NCBI RefSeq assembly: GCF_037381185.1
Contig: NZ_JARRQY010000025.1
Coordinates: 1-64,000 of the forward strand
Direction: 5' to 3'
Origin: Acidihalobacter_A sp037381185
Lineage (GTDB): Bacteria > Pseudomonadota > Gammaproteobacteria > DSM-5130 > Acidihalobacteraceae
DNA length: 64,000 nt
Part shown: positions 1 to 8,260 of the stretch, in pieces
How positions within the stretch are numbered: the first letter of the stretch is position 1
Layout: every line of letters begins with the position of its first letter
Translations under genes and position numbers: made by a program
The notes under the pieces: generated by a model
What the model was told of the DNA's origin: nothing
Databases searched by the model: none
Seen by the model: only the letters and a program-made list of their open reading frames with translations

Positions 1-326
1 GCCGGCATTTCCAGCGCGCGCAAGGCGCGCTGGCCCGGCTCATGGTCGGACATGATCATGATGTCGGAAAAGCGAGTCCGCCGCGTCACCGGGTAGTCGA
101 TCACTTCTTCCTGCACGAAAGTGCCGCGACCGCGCTCGATACGTACCAGACCGTCGTCGCGCAGCTCCGCCATCGCGCGGCGCAGAGTGTGACGATTGAC
201 GCCGAAGCGCTCCGCCAGCTCGGGCTCGGTAGGCAGACGCTGCCCGGGACGCAGGATGCCCTGTTGCATCTCTTCGGCGAGCGTCCCGTAAATCTGCCGC
301 CAACGCGGCATACCGTGTCCGTCCAT
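1..326 (-). CDS. phnF: PhnF-like GntR/HutC-family repressor (partial, C-terminus off window)
   Basis: Only the N-terminal part is present; the gene runs off the left edge. The translated frame has a GntR winged helix: the segment LPTEPELAERFGVNRHTLRR, then a wing with RIERGRGTFV. After about residue 75 the start of a HutC/UTRA-type effector domain follows. It is divergent from phnG, the usual position of the phosphonate-responsive repressor PhnF. I chose the ATG at 326 because a GGTGG stretch precedes it; the ATG at 311 is an alternative. It should bind the tandem GTCTATAC sites in the shared upstream region. The exact inducer is not visible. Confidence 0.82.
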   Translation of the reverse strand, partial: MDGHGMPRWRQIYGTLAEEMQQGILRPGQRLPTEPELAERFGVNRHTLRRAMAELRDDGLVRIERGRGTFVQEEVIDYPVTRRTRFSDIMIMSDHEPGQRALRALEMP

Positions 327-381
327 ACATCCACCGTCAGGCAAGAAAAACTTCACTTGCCCGGCAGTCTATTTACAAATA

Positions 382-397
382 GTCTATACGTCTATAC
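382..397. promoter_or_regulatory. Probable PhnF operator: tandem GTCTATAC
   Basis: Two back-to-back copies of GTCTATAC fill this interval, and a partial third copy (GTCTAT) begins at 367. Each full copy matches GT-N-TA-N-AC, the half-site pattern reported for HutC-subfamily GntR regulators. The site lies between phnF and phnG, about 19 bp before the phnG start, where binding would block phnG transcription and could autoregulate phnF. Binding is inferred, not shown. Confidence 0.65.
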
Positions 398-415
398 CAA
401 TTTACTCGCAACCAC

Positions 416-877
416 ATGCACGAACGCCACATGGACACCGCCGAAGACCGCCAGCGCTGGCTGAGCCTGCTCAACCGCGCCACCCGCGAGCAATTGGACG
501 CGGCCTGGGAAGCACTGCCCTTGCCGCACCCCGACTACATTCTGCTGAAAAGGCCGGAGACCGGCCTGGTCATGGCGCAAGGCCGCGCCGGCGGTGACGG
601 ACGGCGCTTCAATCTCGGCGAAATCAGCGTGACCCGCGCCGTGGCCGGCCTGGGCGAGTTCATAGGCCAGGGCTACGTGCTCGGCCGCGACCACCGCCGC
701 GCCGAACTGGTAGCCGTTTTCGACGCACTGCTGCAGGCAGGACGACACCGCGACCACATCGTGACCCAGCTGCTGGAACCGGTGCGCAAAAGCCTGCACC
801 TGCGTGCCGAAGAGGATCGGCGCAAGGCCGACGCCACGCGCGTCGAATTCTTCACCCTGGCGAGGGAGTCGCAATGA
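416..877 (+). CDS. phnG: C-P lyase core complex subunit PhnG
   Basis: This 153-residue protein has the usual PhnG length and the family block GRAGGDGRRFNLGEISVTRA near residues 60-79. PhnG is part of the PhnGHIJ core complex. With PhnI it attaches the phosphonate to ribose of ATP and displaces adenine, the first committed step of the C-P lyase pathway in the cytoplasm. It is the first gene after the PhnF operator region and overlaps phnH by four bases (ATGA). The start at 416 is a guess between two ATGs (416 and 431); neither has a strong ribosome binding site. Confidence 0.93.
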   Translation: MHERHMDTAEDRQRWLSLLNRATREQLDAAWEALPLPHPDYILLKRPETGLVMAQGRAGGDGRRFNLGEISVTRAVAGLGEFIGQGYVLGRDHRRAELVAVFDALLQAGRHRDHIVTQLLEPVRKSLHLRAEEDRRKADATRVEFFTLARESQ

Positions 878-1458
878 TCAGCACGGAGAATTTACGCGGC
901 TTCGACGATCCGGTGCATGACTCGCAAGCCTGTTTCCGCGAAGCGCTTGAAGCGCTGGCGCGGCCCGGTTCGATACGCGAGCTGTCCAGCGCGCGCCCTG
1001 CGCCCGGCCTCTGCGCCGCAGCCGCAGCGCTGGCGCTGGCGCTCGCCGACCACGACACGCCGCTATGGCTGAGCGCCGCCACGCAAGTCGCCGCCGACTA
1101 TCTGCGCTTCCACTGCGGCGCGCCGATCGCAGAGCGTCCATCGGAAGCCGTCTTCGCCTTCCTCGACGCGCGAGAGGGCATGCCGAACCCGCTGGACTTC
1201 GCTCAAGGCAGCGAAACCTATCCGGACGCATCCGCCACCCTCGTGCTCACGGTCGAGGCGCTGGGCGAAGGCGATCCGCTGGAGTTGTCGGGCCCCGGAA
1301 TCGCGGAGCGCGTCACCCTCAAGGTTCGCGGCCTGCCGCCGGCGCTGCTCGACTACTGGCGCGATGCCGCCCGCCGCTTCCCGCGCGGACTGGACGTCTT
1401 CCTGTGCAGCGGCAAGCGTCTCTGCGGCCTTCCGCGCACCACCCGCATCGAAGCCTAG
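874..1458 (+). CDS. phnH: C-P lyase core complex subunit PhnH
   Basis: This 194-residue protein matches the PhnH family in length and character: an N-terminal HDSQACFREALEALARPG block and a C-terminal GLDVFLCSGKRLCGLPRTTR-like ending. PhnH is a structural subunit of the PhnGHIJ complex with a PLP-transferase-like fold lacking the cofactor lysine. It is translationally coupled to phnG by a four-base overlap. Unusually, phnI does not follow directly; 267 bases of non-coding DNA intervene. Confidence 0.92.
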   Translation: MISTENLRGFDDPVHDSQACFREALEALARPGSIRELSSARPAPGLCAAAAALALALADHDTPLWLSAATQVAADYLRFHCGAPIAERPSEAVFAFLDAREGMPNPLDFAQGSETYPDASATLVLTVEALGEGDPLELSGPGIAERVTLKVRGLPPALLDYWRDAARRFPRGLDVFLCSGKRLCGLPRTTRIEA

Positions 1459-1725
1459 GACCTGATCACACTATGAACGGCCTGCTGTTGTGTTCGATTG
1501 ACCGCCAGTCAAGGCGCGAGGAGAGAAGTTTGATGACTCCAAATGAACGACGAGCAACACCGAGTGGCGACCAAGCGGACACAAACCGTAGGGCCGAGCC
1601 GCTTTCTGCGTCCGGTGATGTTGCCGCTCACACCTATAGCCGAGCCACGCCGTGTTCGCGGCGCTCGGCAGGCCAAGGAAAGCGGCTCCGGCAGCAGATC
1701 GTTCACAGTATGAGCAGGCCCTAAC
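1459..1725. other. Non-coding spacer between phnH and phnI
   Basis: These 267 bases interrupt an otherwise tightly packed operon. A 63-codon frame from 1534 follows a GAGGAGAG stretch, but its composition (many Arg, Ser, Thr, Pro) looks like non-coding GC-rich DNA. No transposase or clear hairpin was recognised. It may be an intergenic repeat or insertion scar. Whether it contains a secondary promoter for phnI is unknown. Confidence 0.5.
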
Positions 1726-2820
1726 ATGTACGTATCGGTAAAAGGCGGCGAACAGGCGATCGCCAACGCGCACCGCTGGCTCGCCGAGGAACGCCGCGGC
1801 GACCCGACGCAACCGGAACTCGAGCTGGCGCAGCTCGAAAACCAGCTCGGACGGGCCGTCGACCGCGTCATGGCCGAGGGTTCGCTCTACGACCGCGAGC
1901 TGGCCGCGCTGGCGATCAAGCAGGCGCACGGCGACCTAATCGAAGCAATCTTCCTGCTGCGCGCCTACCGCACGACCCTCCCGCGCTGGGGCAACACACA
2001 CCCAGTCGACACCGCAGGCATGCGCGTACGCCGGCGCATCTCCGCCATCTTCAAAGACGTCCCCGGCGGTCAGGTGCTCGGCCCCACCTTCGACTACAGC
2101 CACCGCCTGCTCGACTTCACGCTGGCCGCCGGCGGCACGCCGCCGCCCGCCACGCAGAGTTCGGCGACGTCCGAAGACATCCCGATGCCGCGGGTCACCG
2201 ACGTACTCGACGGCGACGGCCTGATCGAAGCCGAACGTACGGAGGACGGCGCCGCGGAGGCCGGCGACGTGTCGCGCGAACCGCTGGCCTTTCCCGCCGG
2301 CCGCGACCTGCGCCTGCAGACCCTGGCGCGCGCCGACGAGGGCTTCCTGCTGGCCATGGGCTACTCGACCCAGCGCGGCTACGGCGACAGCCACCCCTTC
2401 GTCGGCGAGCTGCGCGTAGGCGCGGTGACCGTCGAGTTCGAACCCGAATCTCTCGGCTTTCCGATCGAACTCGGCGAGATCGAGCTGACCGAATGCCAGA
2501 TGGTCAACCAGTTCGCCGGCAACACCGAAACCCCGCCGCAGTTCACCCGCGGCTACGGGCTGTGCTTCGGCCATGGCGAGCGCAAGGCCATCTCCATGGC
2601 GCTGGTCGACCGCGCGCTGCGCGCCGCCGAGCTGGGCGAAGAGGCGAAAGCTCCCGCGCAGGATCAGGAGTTCGTCCTCATGCATGCCGACAACGTGCAG
2701 GCCACCGGCTTCGTCGAGCACCTCAAGCTGCCGCACTACGTCGACTTCCAGTCCGAGCTGGACACCCTGCGCGCGTTGCGTGCCGGCTGGGAGGATGCGG
2801 CGTCGGAGGACGACGTATGA
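1726..2820 (+). CDS. phnI: C-P lyase core complex subunit PhnI
   Basis: This 364-residue protein begins MYVSVKGGEQAIANAHRWLA, typical of PhnI, and contains the conserved block RGYGDSHPFVGELRVG. PhnI is the nucleosidase-like subunit of the core complex. With PhnGHL it makes alpha-D-ribose 1-phosphonate 5-triphosphate from ATP and a phosphonate. Length is normal, with no frameshift. It is separated from phnH by 267 bases and from phnJ by 748 bases, so coupling to either neighbour is lost although gene order is preserved. Confidence 0.94.
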   Translation: MYVSVKGGEQAIANAHRWLAEERRGDPTQPELELAQLENQLGRAVDRVMAEGSLYDRELAALAIKQAHGDLIEAIFLLRAYRTTLPRWGNTHPVDTAGMRVRRRISAIFKDVPGGQVLGPTFDYSHRLLDFTLAAGGTPPPATQSSATSEDIPMPRVTDVLDGDGLIEAERTEDGAAEAGDVSREPLAFPAGRDLRLQTLARADEGFLLAMGYSTQRGYGDSHPFVGELRVGAVTVEFEPESLGFPIELGEIELTECQMVNQFAGNTETPPQFTRGYGLCFGHGERKAISMALVDRALRAAELGEEAKAPAQDQEFVLMHADNVQATGFVEHLKLPHYVDFQSELDTLRALRAGWEDAASEDDV

Positions 2821-3568
2821 ACGCGGCGGGTTCAGTGAGTGCAGATATTCCTGGTGAACTTGATCTAGCGCGAATCTGGCGTGGGAGGTCTCGTTTCGCA
2901 CGCTATGGGCATTTGAGTTCTTGTCTGTCGTACGGCGCACGCGTGCGAGTGGCTTTCTTTGCTTGTCCAAAGAAAGCCGCCAAAGAAAGCCACCCGGAAG
3001 TCCTTGGTCCTAACGGGCAACCTCGGCCGTACCTTGCGCCACGGGGCACCGCAGCCACGTGCCATCAGGGCACGAGGCTGCTCGGGCGGCGTCCTGCCGC
3101 CCGAGCCCGTGCTGCAACGCACGGCCAAGGCAAGGGCTCAACGGGAACCCAAAGACCAACCGGACGCAACTCGCATGCACGCGCAACGACTCGACTAACC
3201 GAGTACAGCGAGCTTCCGACTCGCTCTGTTTTGCCCTTGACGTGCCTTCCCCCTGATCACTTGCCTCGCGAGCGTGCGGTTGAACGGGGTTGGCCGGCAG
3301 GACGCCGGCCAAGCAGCCTGCGCCAGGAGGGTGCTTGGCTGCGCGCCCCGTTCAAGCGTGCGTTCGCGAGGTTGCCCGTAGGGACAAGCGATCTTGGGGG
3401 CGCATTTCTTTGGAGACTTTCTTTGGGCGTTCAAAGAAAGTCTCTCGGGCGCGTCACTGATTTCAAGCGAAGTCGCCATGCGCCGATTCGCGCCCGAAAC
3501 CCCGCGCAACCTCCAACGGCCGGACTCCAAACCCAGCACCAAAAACACGCGCCAACGGATCACCCAGC
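2821..3568. repeat. Inverted pair of an intergenic repeat unit inside the phn operon
   Basis: About 750 non-coding bases separate phnI and phnJ. The core, about 2945-3455, is an imperfect large palindrome centred near 3197. Shared parts in opposite orientation are a TTTCTTTG/CAAAGAAAG hairpin (about 2952-2978 and 3417-3441), an ACGGGCAACCTCG block (3013-3025 and, inverted, 3367-3379), and a GGCGTCCTGCCG block (3089-3100 and, inverted, 3293-3304). It looks like two copies of one interspersed repeat of at least 230 bases facing each other. It has no transposase. Short frames inside it are low-complexity and were not called. Confidence 0.7.
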
Positions 3569-4444
3569 ATGAACGCGCCAGAAACGACCGCCGCCGGCTT
3601 GGCCGGCTACAACTTCGCCTACCTCGACGAGCAGACCAAGCGCATGATCCGCCGCGCCCTGCTCAAGGCCGTGGCCATCCCCGGCTACCAGGTACCCTTC
3701 GGCTCGCGCGAAATGCCCCTGCCCTACGGCTGGGGCACCGGCGGCATCCAGGTCACCGCCGCCGTGCTCGGCCGCGACGATGTGCTCAAGGTCATCGACC
3801 AGGGCGCGGACGACACCACCAATGCGGTCAGCATACGGCGTTTCTTCGCCCGCACCGCCGGCGTGCGCACCACCACCGACACGGCCGAGGCGACGCTGAT
3901 CCAGACCCGCCACCGCATTCCCGAGACGCGGCTGCGCGAGGGCCAGGTGCTGGTGTTCCAGGTGCCTATCCCCGAGCCGCTGCGCTGGCTCGAGCCACGC
4001 GAGACCGAAACCCGGCGCATGCACGCCTGGTCCGAGTACGGCGCCATGCAGACCCGTTTGTACGAACAGATCGTGCGCTACGGGCGCATCCACCAGACCT
4101 ACGACTATCCGGTAAGCGTCAACGACCGCTACCTCATGTCGCCCAGCCCGATTCCGAAGTTCGACAACCCCAAGCTGCACCACAACCCCGCCCTGCTGCT
4201 GTTCGGCGCCGGGCGCGAGCGCAGACTCTATGCCGTGCCGCCGTACACCGACGTGCGCAGCCTGGACTTCGAAGACCATCCCTTCGAAGTGGAGCATTGG
4301 GACGCAGCCTGCGCACTGTGCGGCGCACGCGACAGCTATCTCGACGAGATCATCGTCGACGACCGCGGCACGCGCCTGCACGTGTGCTCCGACACCGACT
4401 ACTGCGGCCGCCGTCAGGCCGTTGCAAGGGAAGAAACCGCATGA
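3569..4444 (+). CDS. phnJ: C-P lyase, radical SAM subunit PhnJ
   Basis: PhnJ is the radical S-adenosylmethionine enzyme that cleaves the C-P bond of alpha-D-ribose 1-phosphonate 5-phosphate. It releases the alkane and leaves 5-phosphoribosyl 1,2-cyclic phosphate. The 291-residue protein has C248, C251, C273 and C279; the spacing (3, 22, 6) is identical to the four functional cysteines of the E. coli enzyme (241, 244, 266, 272). All residues needed for the iron-sulfur cluster and thiyl chemistry are therefore present. It is coupled to phnK by an ATGA overlap. The region just upstream has only a weak ribosome binding site and is repeat-derived. Confidence 0.96.
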   Translation: MNAPETTAAGLAGYNFAYLDEQTKRMIRRALLKAVAIPGYQVPFGSREMPLPYGWGTGGIQVTAAVLGRDDVLKVIDQGADDTTNAVSIRRFFARTAGVRTTTDTAEATLIQTRHRIPETRLREGQVLVFQVPIPEPLRWLEPRETETRRMHAWSEYGAMQTRLYEQIVRYGRIHQTYDYPVSVNDRYLMSPSPIPKFDNPKLHHNPALLLFGAGRERRLYAVPPYTDVRSLDFEDHPFEVEHWDAACALCGARDSYLDEIIVDDRGTRLHVCSDTDYCGRRQAVAREETA

Positions 4445-5217
4445 GCGCCGCACCGCTGTTGCAGGTCGATCGGCTGGGCTACCGCTACGGCGGCGGCGCC
4501 GGCTGCCGCGAGGTGAGCTTCGACCTCCACCCCGGCGAGGTACTGGGCATTGCCGGCGAATCCGGCGCCGGCAAGACCACGCTGCTGCGCCTGCTTGCCG
4601 GCGATCTCGCGCCCGGCGCGGGCAACGTGCGCTACGCGACGCGCGGGGACGGCATCGTCGATCTGCACGCGCTCGGCGAAGCCGCGCGCCGCCGGCTGCT
4701 GCGCACCGACATCGGCATCGTGCGTCAGAACCCGCGCGATGGCCTGCGTATGGACGTCTCGGCGGGCGGCAACATCGCAGAACGCCTGATGCAAACCGGG
4801 ACGCGCCATTACGGCCGGCTGCGCGAGACCGCCGGCGACTGGCTGGAAGCGGTGGAAATCCCGCGCGCACGCATGGACGACCCGCCGCGCGAATTCTCCG
4901 GCGGCATGCAGCAGCGCGTGCAACTGGCGCGCAACCTAGTCACCCAGCCGCGGCTGCTGCTGATGGACGAACCCACCGGCGGGCTGGACGTCTCGGTGCA
5001 GGCGCGCCTGCTCGACATCCTGCGCCGCCTGGTGCACGAACTCGGACTGGCGGTGGTGATCGTCACCCACGATCTGGCGGTCATCCGCCTGCTCGCGCAC
5101 CGCCTGATGATCATGCAGAACGGCCGAGTGGTCGAGGAAGGTCTTACCGACCAGGTCCTCGACGATCCCCAGCATGCCTACACCCAGCTGCTGGTGTCTT
5201 CGATCTTGAAGGGATAG
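4441..5217 (+). CDS. phnK: C-P lyase ABC-type ATPase PhnK
   Basis: This 258-residue ABC ATPase has Walker A GESGAGKT at 39-46, signature FSGGMQQRVQLAR and Walker B RLLLMDEPTGG. PhnK docks on the PhnGHIJ core through PhnJ and is not a transport protein despite the fold. The ATG at 4441 overlaps the phnJ stop (ATGA); a longer open frame extends upstream through phnJ but is only GC-rich read-through. phnL follows after four bases. Confidence 0.94.
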   Translation: MSAAPLLQVDRLGYRYGGGAGCREVSFDLHPGEVLGIAGESGAGKTTLLRLLAGDLAPGAGNVRYATRGDGIVDLHALGEAARRRLLRTDIGIVRQNPRDGLRMDVSAGGNIAERLMQTGTRHYGRLRETAGDWLEAVEIPRARMDDPPREFSGGMQQRVQLARNLVTQPRLLLMDEPTGGLDVSVQARLLDILRRLVHELGLAVVIVTHDLAVIRLLAHRLMIMQNGRVVEEGLTDQVLDDPQHAYTQLLVSSILKG

Positions 5218-5221
5218 CGAC

Positions 5222-5938
5222 ATGGAACTCCACGACCCTCAGACCGTGCTCGAAGTGCGACGGCTGGCAAAATCCTTCATCGCCCACCTGCAGGGCGGTG
5301 TGCGCCTGCCGGTGCTGGCCGACCAGAGCCTGGACCTGCGCCGCGGCGAATGCCTGGCGCTGGCCGGCGCCTCGGGCAGCGGCAAGTCGACCCTGCTGCG
5401 CTGCATCTACCGCAACTACCTGCCGGAGCCGGGCAGCAGCATCCGCATCCGCCACGGCGACGGCTGGTGCGAACTGGCCGACGCCGAACCGCGGCAAGTA
5501 CTCGATGTACGCGCCCGCACGCTGGGTTACGTCAGCCAGTTCCTGCGTGTGATCCCGCGCGTGGCCAGCGTCGACCTCGTCGCCGAACCGCTGGAGGCCG
5601 CCGGCATGGCCGCCGACGAAGCGCGCGAACGCGCCGAAGCGCTGCTCGCGCGCCTGCAGATTCCGCAACGGCTGTGGCCGCTGCCGCCGGCCACCTTCTC
5701 CGGTGGCGAGCAGCAGCGCGTCAACATCGCCCGCGGCCTGGTGCTGCCGCGGCCCGTGCTGCTGCTGGACGAGCCCACCGCGTCGCTGGACGCGGACAAC
5801 CGGCGCATCGTCATCGAACTCATCGAGGAGGCGCGCGACCGTGGCTGCGCCATCATCGGCATCTTCCACGACGCCGAGGCGCGCAACGCCCTGTGCGCCC
5901 GGGAACACACCGTCGGCACAACCCGCGAGGCCGCATGA
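5222..5938 (+). CDS. phnL: C-P lyase ABC-type ATPase PhnL
   Basis: This second ABC ATPase (238 residues) has Walker A GASGSGKS at 49-56, signature FSGGEQQRVNIARGL and Walker B PVLLLDEPTAS. PhnL is required with PhnGHI for the ribose-transfer step and binds the PhnK dimer on the core complex. It lies four bases after phnK and overlaps phnM by four bases (ATGA). Confidence 0.94.
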   Translation: MELHDPQTVLEVRRLAKSFIAHLQGGVRLPVLADQSLDLRRGECLALAGASGSGKSTLLRCIYRNYLPEPGSSIRIRHGDGWCELADAEPRQVLDVRARTLGYVSQFLRVIPRVASVDLVAEPLEAAGMAADEARERAEALLARLQIPQRLWPLPPATFSGGEQQRVNIARGLVLPRPVLLLDEPTASLDADNRRIVIELIEEARDRGCAIIGIFHDAEARNALCAREHTVGTTREAA

Positions 5939-7074
5939 ATACCGAACGCATCCTGACCAACGCCCGAATCGTCCTGCCCGACGAAGTCGTCCACGGCACC
6001 TTGCTGCTGCGCGACGGACTCATCGCCGCCGTGGACCCTGGGCACACCAGCCTGCCCGCCGCCGAAGATCTCGCTGGCGACTACGTAGTGCCCGGCCTGA
6101 TCGAGCTGCACACCGATCACATCGAAACCCAGACCTTCCCCCGTCCGGGCGTACGCTGGCCAACCATGCAGGCACTGCTGGCGCACGACGCGGCGATCAC
6201 TGGCGCCGGCATCACCACCGTGTTCGACGCCATCGCCATTGGCCACGACACCGGCAAGGCCTACCGCAAGGATCTCTGCGGCGATGTGCTGGACCACCTC
6301 GACCACGCGATCGGCGCCGGCCTGCTGCGCGCCGAGCACCGCGTGCACCTGCGCTGCGAAGTCGCAGTCCCCGGCATGACCGAGGAATTCGACCACTACG
6401 TCGGGCGGGCGCAAGTCGGTCTGGTATCGCTGATGGACCACACGCCGGGACAGCGCCAGTTCGTCAGCATGGAAAAGTATCGCGAATACTATCTGGGCAA
6501 ATACGACATCACCGAAGCCGAGCTGGCGCGTCAGATCGAACAGCGCCTCAGCATCCAGGCCGAGCATGCCCAGCCCAACCGCGACCATGTCAGCGCCCGC
6601 TGTCGCGACACCGGCCTGCCTATGGCCAGTCACGACGACGCCACCGCAGCGCACGTGCGCGAGGCCCATGCCGAGGGCGTGCGCATCAGCGAATTCCCGA
6701 CCACCGTGGAGGCCGCGCGCGCGGCACACGAACACGGCATGGCCACCATCATGGGCGCACCGAACATGGTCCGGGGCGGCTCGCACTCCGGCAACGTCTC
6801 AGCCGACGAACTGGCCGCCGAAGGCCTGCTGGACTGCTTCTCCTCGGACTACATGCCGCGCAGCCTGCTGCACGCCGCGTGGCGACTGAGCGAGTCCGAC
6901 TTCGCGCCTTCCGCGGCCTTAGCCACCGTCACCGCCACCCCGGCACGCATGCTCGGCCTGCATGACCGCGGTGCCATCGCCCCTGGACTGCGCGCCGACC
7001 TCGTGCGTTTCACGCCCAACGTGCACGGCCCCGTCATCCGCCGCGTATGGCGGGCGGGTCGCATCGTCGCCTAA
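5935..7074 (+). CDS. phnM: PhnM, ribose 1-phosphonate 5-triphosphate diphosphatase
   Basis: This 379-residue amidohydrolase-superfamily protein removes pyrophosphate from alpha-D-ribose 1-phosphonate 5-triphosphate, giving the PhnJ substrate. It has the metal-binding HTDH at 59-62 after VVPGLIEL, and the late block SSDYMPRSLLHAAW. The start overlaps the phnL stop. It closes the C-P lyase core operon; the aminoethylphosphonate transporter follows 160 bases later. No phnN, phnO or phnP follows. Confidence 0.95.
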   Translation: MNTERILTNARIVLPDEVVHGTLLLRDGLIAAVDPGHTSLPAAEDLAGDYVVPGLIELHTDHIETQTFPRPGVRWPTMQALLAHDAAITGAGITTVFDAIAIGHDTGKAYRKDLCGDVLDHLDHAIGAGLLRAEHRVHLRCEVAVPGMTEEFDHYVGRAQVGLVSLMDHTPGQRQFVSMEKYREYYLGKYDITEAELARQIEQRLSIQAEHAQPNRDHVSARCRDTGLPMASHDDATAAHVREAHAEGVRISEFPTTVEAARAAHEHGMATIMGAPNMVRGGSHSGNVSADELAAEGLLDCFSSDYMPRSLLHAAWRLSESDFAPSAALATVTATPARMLGLHDRGAIAPGLRADLVRFTPNVHGPVIRRVWRAGRIVA

Positions 7075-7088
7075 CTCGACTCCATGTA

Positions 7089-7129
7089 CGGCGATTGGCG
7101 GGAGCCGATGTGATTCCTGCCAATCGCCG
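7089..7129. promoter_or_regulatory. 11-bp perfect inverted repeat between phnM and phnS
   Basis: CGGCGATTGGC (7089-7099) pairs perfectly with GCCAATCGCCG (7119-7129) across a 19-base loop. There is no T-run, so it is not a standard terminator. It could be an attenuating or RNA-stabilising hairpin separating core and transporter expression. Confidence 0.4.
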
Positions 7130-7234
7130 GATTGATCCATGGCGACTCAACCACAAATTCACCGTGCATAAATCCTGATTTCACACGCCCTGTTTAGCCT
7201 CTGCCATTCATCAACCACCAGCAAAGGCACGGCC

Positions 7235-8260
7235 ATGAAGTCCTTGATTCGCCTGTTCGTACTCGCTGCCCTGGCGCTGTCCGCTTCGACAGCGCTGGGC
7301 GCCCAAGTCGTCACCGTCTACAGCGCCGACGGTCTGCACGACGGCAAACCCAACTGGTACGCAGAGGTCTTCAAACGCTTCACCGAGAAGACCGGCATCC
7401 AGGTTCAGTACATCGAAGGCGGTTCCGGCGTGGTCGTCAACCGCGTGATGGCCGAACGCTACAACCCGCAGGCCGATGTGCTCGTCACCCTGCCGCCGTT
7501 CATGCAGAAGGCCGCCGCCGAAGGCGTGCTGCAGTCCTTCGAGCCGGCCGGTGCGCAGCACATCCCCGCCGATCTCAAGAGCAGCAAGGGCCTGTGGTAC
7601 GCGATGGTCAACAACTACCCCTGCATGATCTACAACAAGCAGGTGCTCAAGAACGCGCCCACCAGCTATGACAACCTGCTCGACCCACGCTTCCGCCAGC
7701 GCCTGCAGTACTCCACCCCGGGCCAGGCCGGCGACGGCACCGCGTTCATGTTCCAGGCGATCAAGGCCTTCGGCGGCAAGGACGCCGGCTTCGGCTACCT
7801 GCAGAAACTGCAGGCCAACAACGTCGGCCCTTCCTCTTCCACCGGCCGTCTGGCCGCGCTGGTCAACAAGGGCGAACTCTGGGTGGCCAACGGTGACGTG
7901 CAGATGAACTTCGCGCAGACCCGTTCCTACCCCAACATCGCCATCTTTTTCCCCACCTCGGCCGACGGCAAGCGCTACACCTTCGCCCTGCCGTACGAGA
8001 TCGCCATGGTCAAGAACGCGCCGCATGCCGAGGCCGCACGCAAGCTGATCGATTTCATGCTCGGCCGCTGGGCGCAGGATCGCGTCGCCTCGCTGGCCCG
8101 CGGCTTCCCGGCGCGCACCGACGTGCATCCGCACGACGCCGCCTACAAGCAACTGCAGCAGATCATGCACGGCGTGACCGTGTGGACGCCGGACTGGAAC
8201 GCCGTCCTCGGCGGACTGAGCGGCGACATCAGCCGCTGGCAGCAGGTCACCGGTAGTTGA
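7235..8260 (+). CDS. phnS: 2-aminoethylphosphonate ABC transporter, periplasmic binding protein (PhnS-like)
   Basis: This 341-residue class II periplasmic binding protein has a clear signal peptide (KSLIRLFVLAALALSASTALGA, cleavage near residue 22) followed by VVTVYSADGLHDGKPNWYAE. That start matches the putative 2-aminoethylphosphonate-binding family (iron/sulfate type fold). It would deliver aminoethylphosphonate to the PhnTUV importer. Its stop overlaps the phnT start (TGATG). Substrate is inferred from family and from the adjoining C-P lyase genes. Confidence 0.88.
   Translation: MKSLIRLFVLAALALSASTALGAQVVTVYSADGLHDGKPNWYAEVFKRFTEKTGIQVQYIEGGSGVVVNRVMAERYNPQADVLVTLPPFMQKAAAEGVLQSFEPAGAQHIPADLKSSKGLWYAMVNNYPCMIYNKQVLKNAPTSYDNLLDPRFRQRLQYSTPGQAGDGTAFMFQAIKAFGGKDAGFGYLQKLQANNVGPSSSTGRLAALVNKGELWVANGDVQMNFAQTRSYPNIAIFFPTSADGKRYTFALPYEIAMVKNAPHAEAARKLIDFMLGRWAQDRVASLARGFPARTDVHPHDAAYKQLQQIMHGVTVWTPDWNAVLGGLSGDISRWQQVTGS

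Noticed and set aside
327..415. Pho box before phnG
   Set aside because: No CTGTCAT-like tandem repeats were seen; the only ordered signal is the GTCTATAC pair.
1534..1724. 63-codon frame with a good ribosome binding site in the phnH-phnI spacer
   Set aside because: The composition is not protein-like and no family is recognisable. I kept it as an observation within the spacer entry only.
2865..3312. Several short frames on both strands of the phnI-phnJ spacer
   Set aside because: They coincide with the inverted repeat unit. Such repeats commonly give rise to spurious hypothetical proteins.
3394..4440. N-terminal extension of phnK through phnJ and the repeat
   Set aside because: PhnK homologues start at the ATG at 4441. 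The upstream part is Arg/Pro-rich and overlaps phnJ, whose catalytic cysteines are intact.
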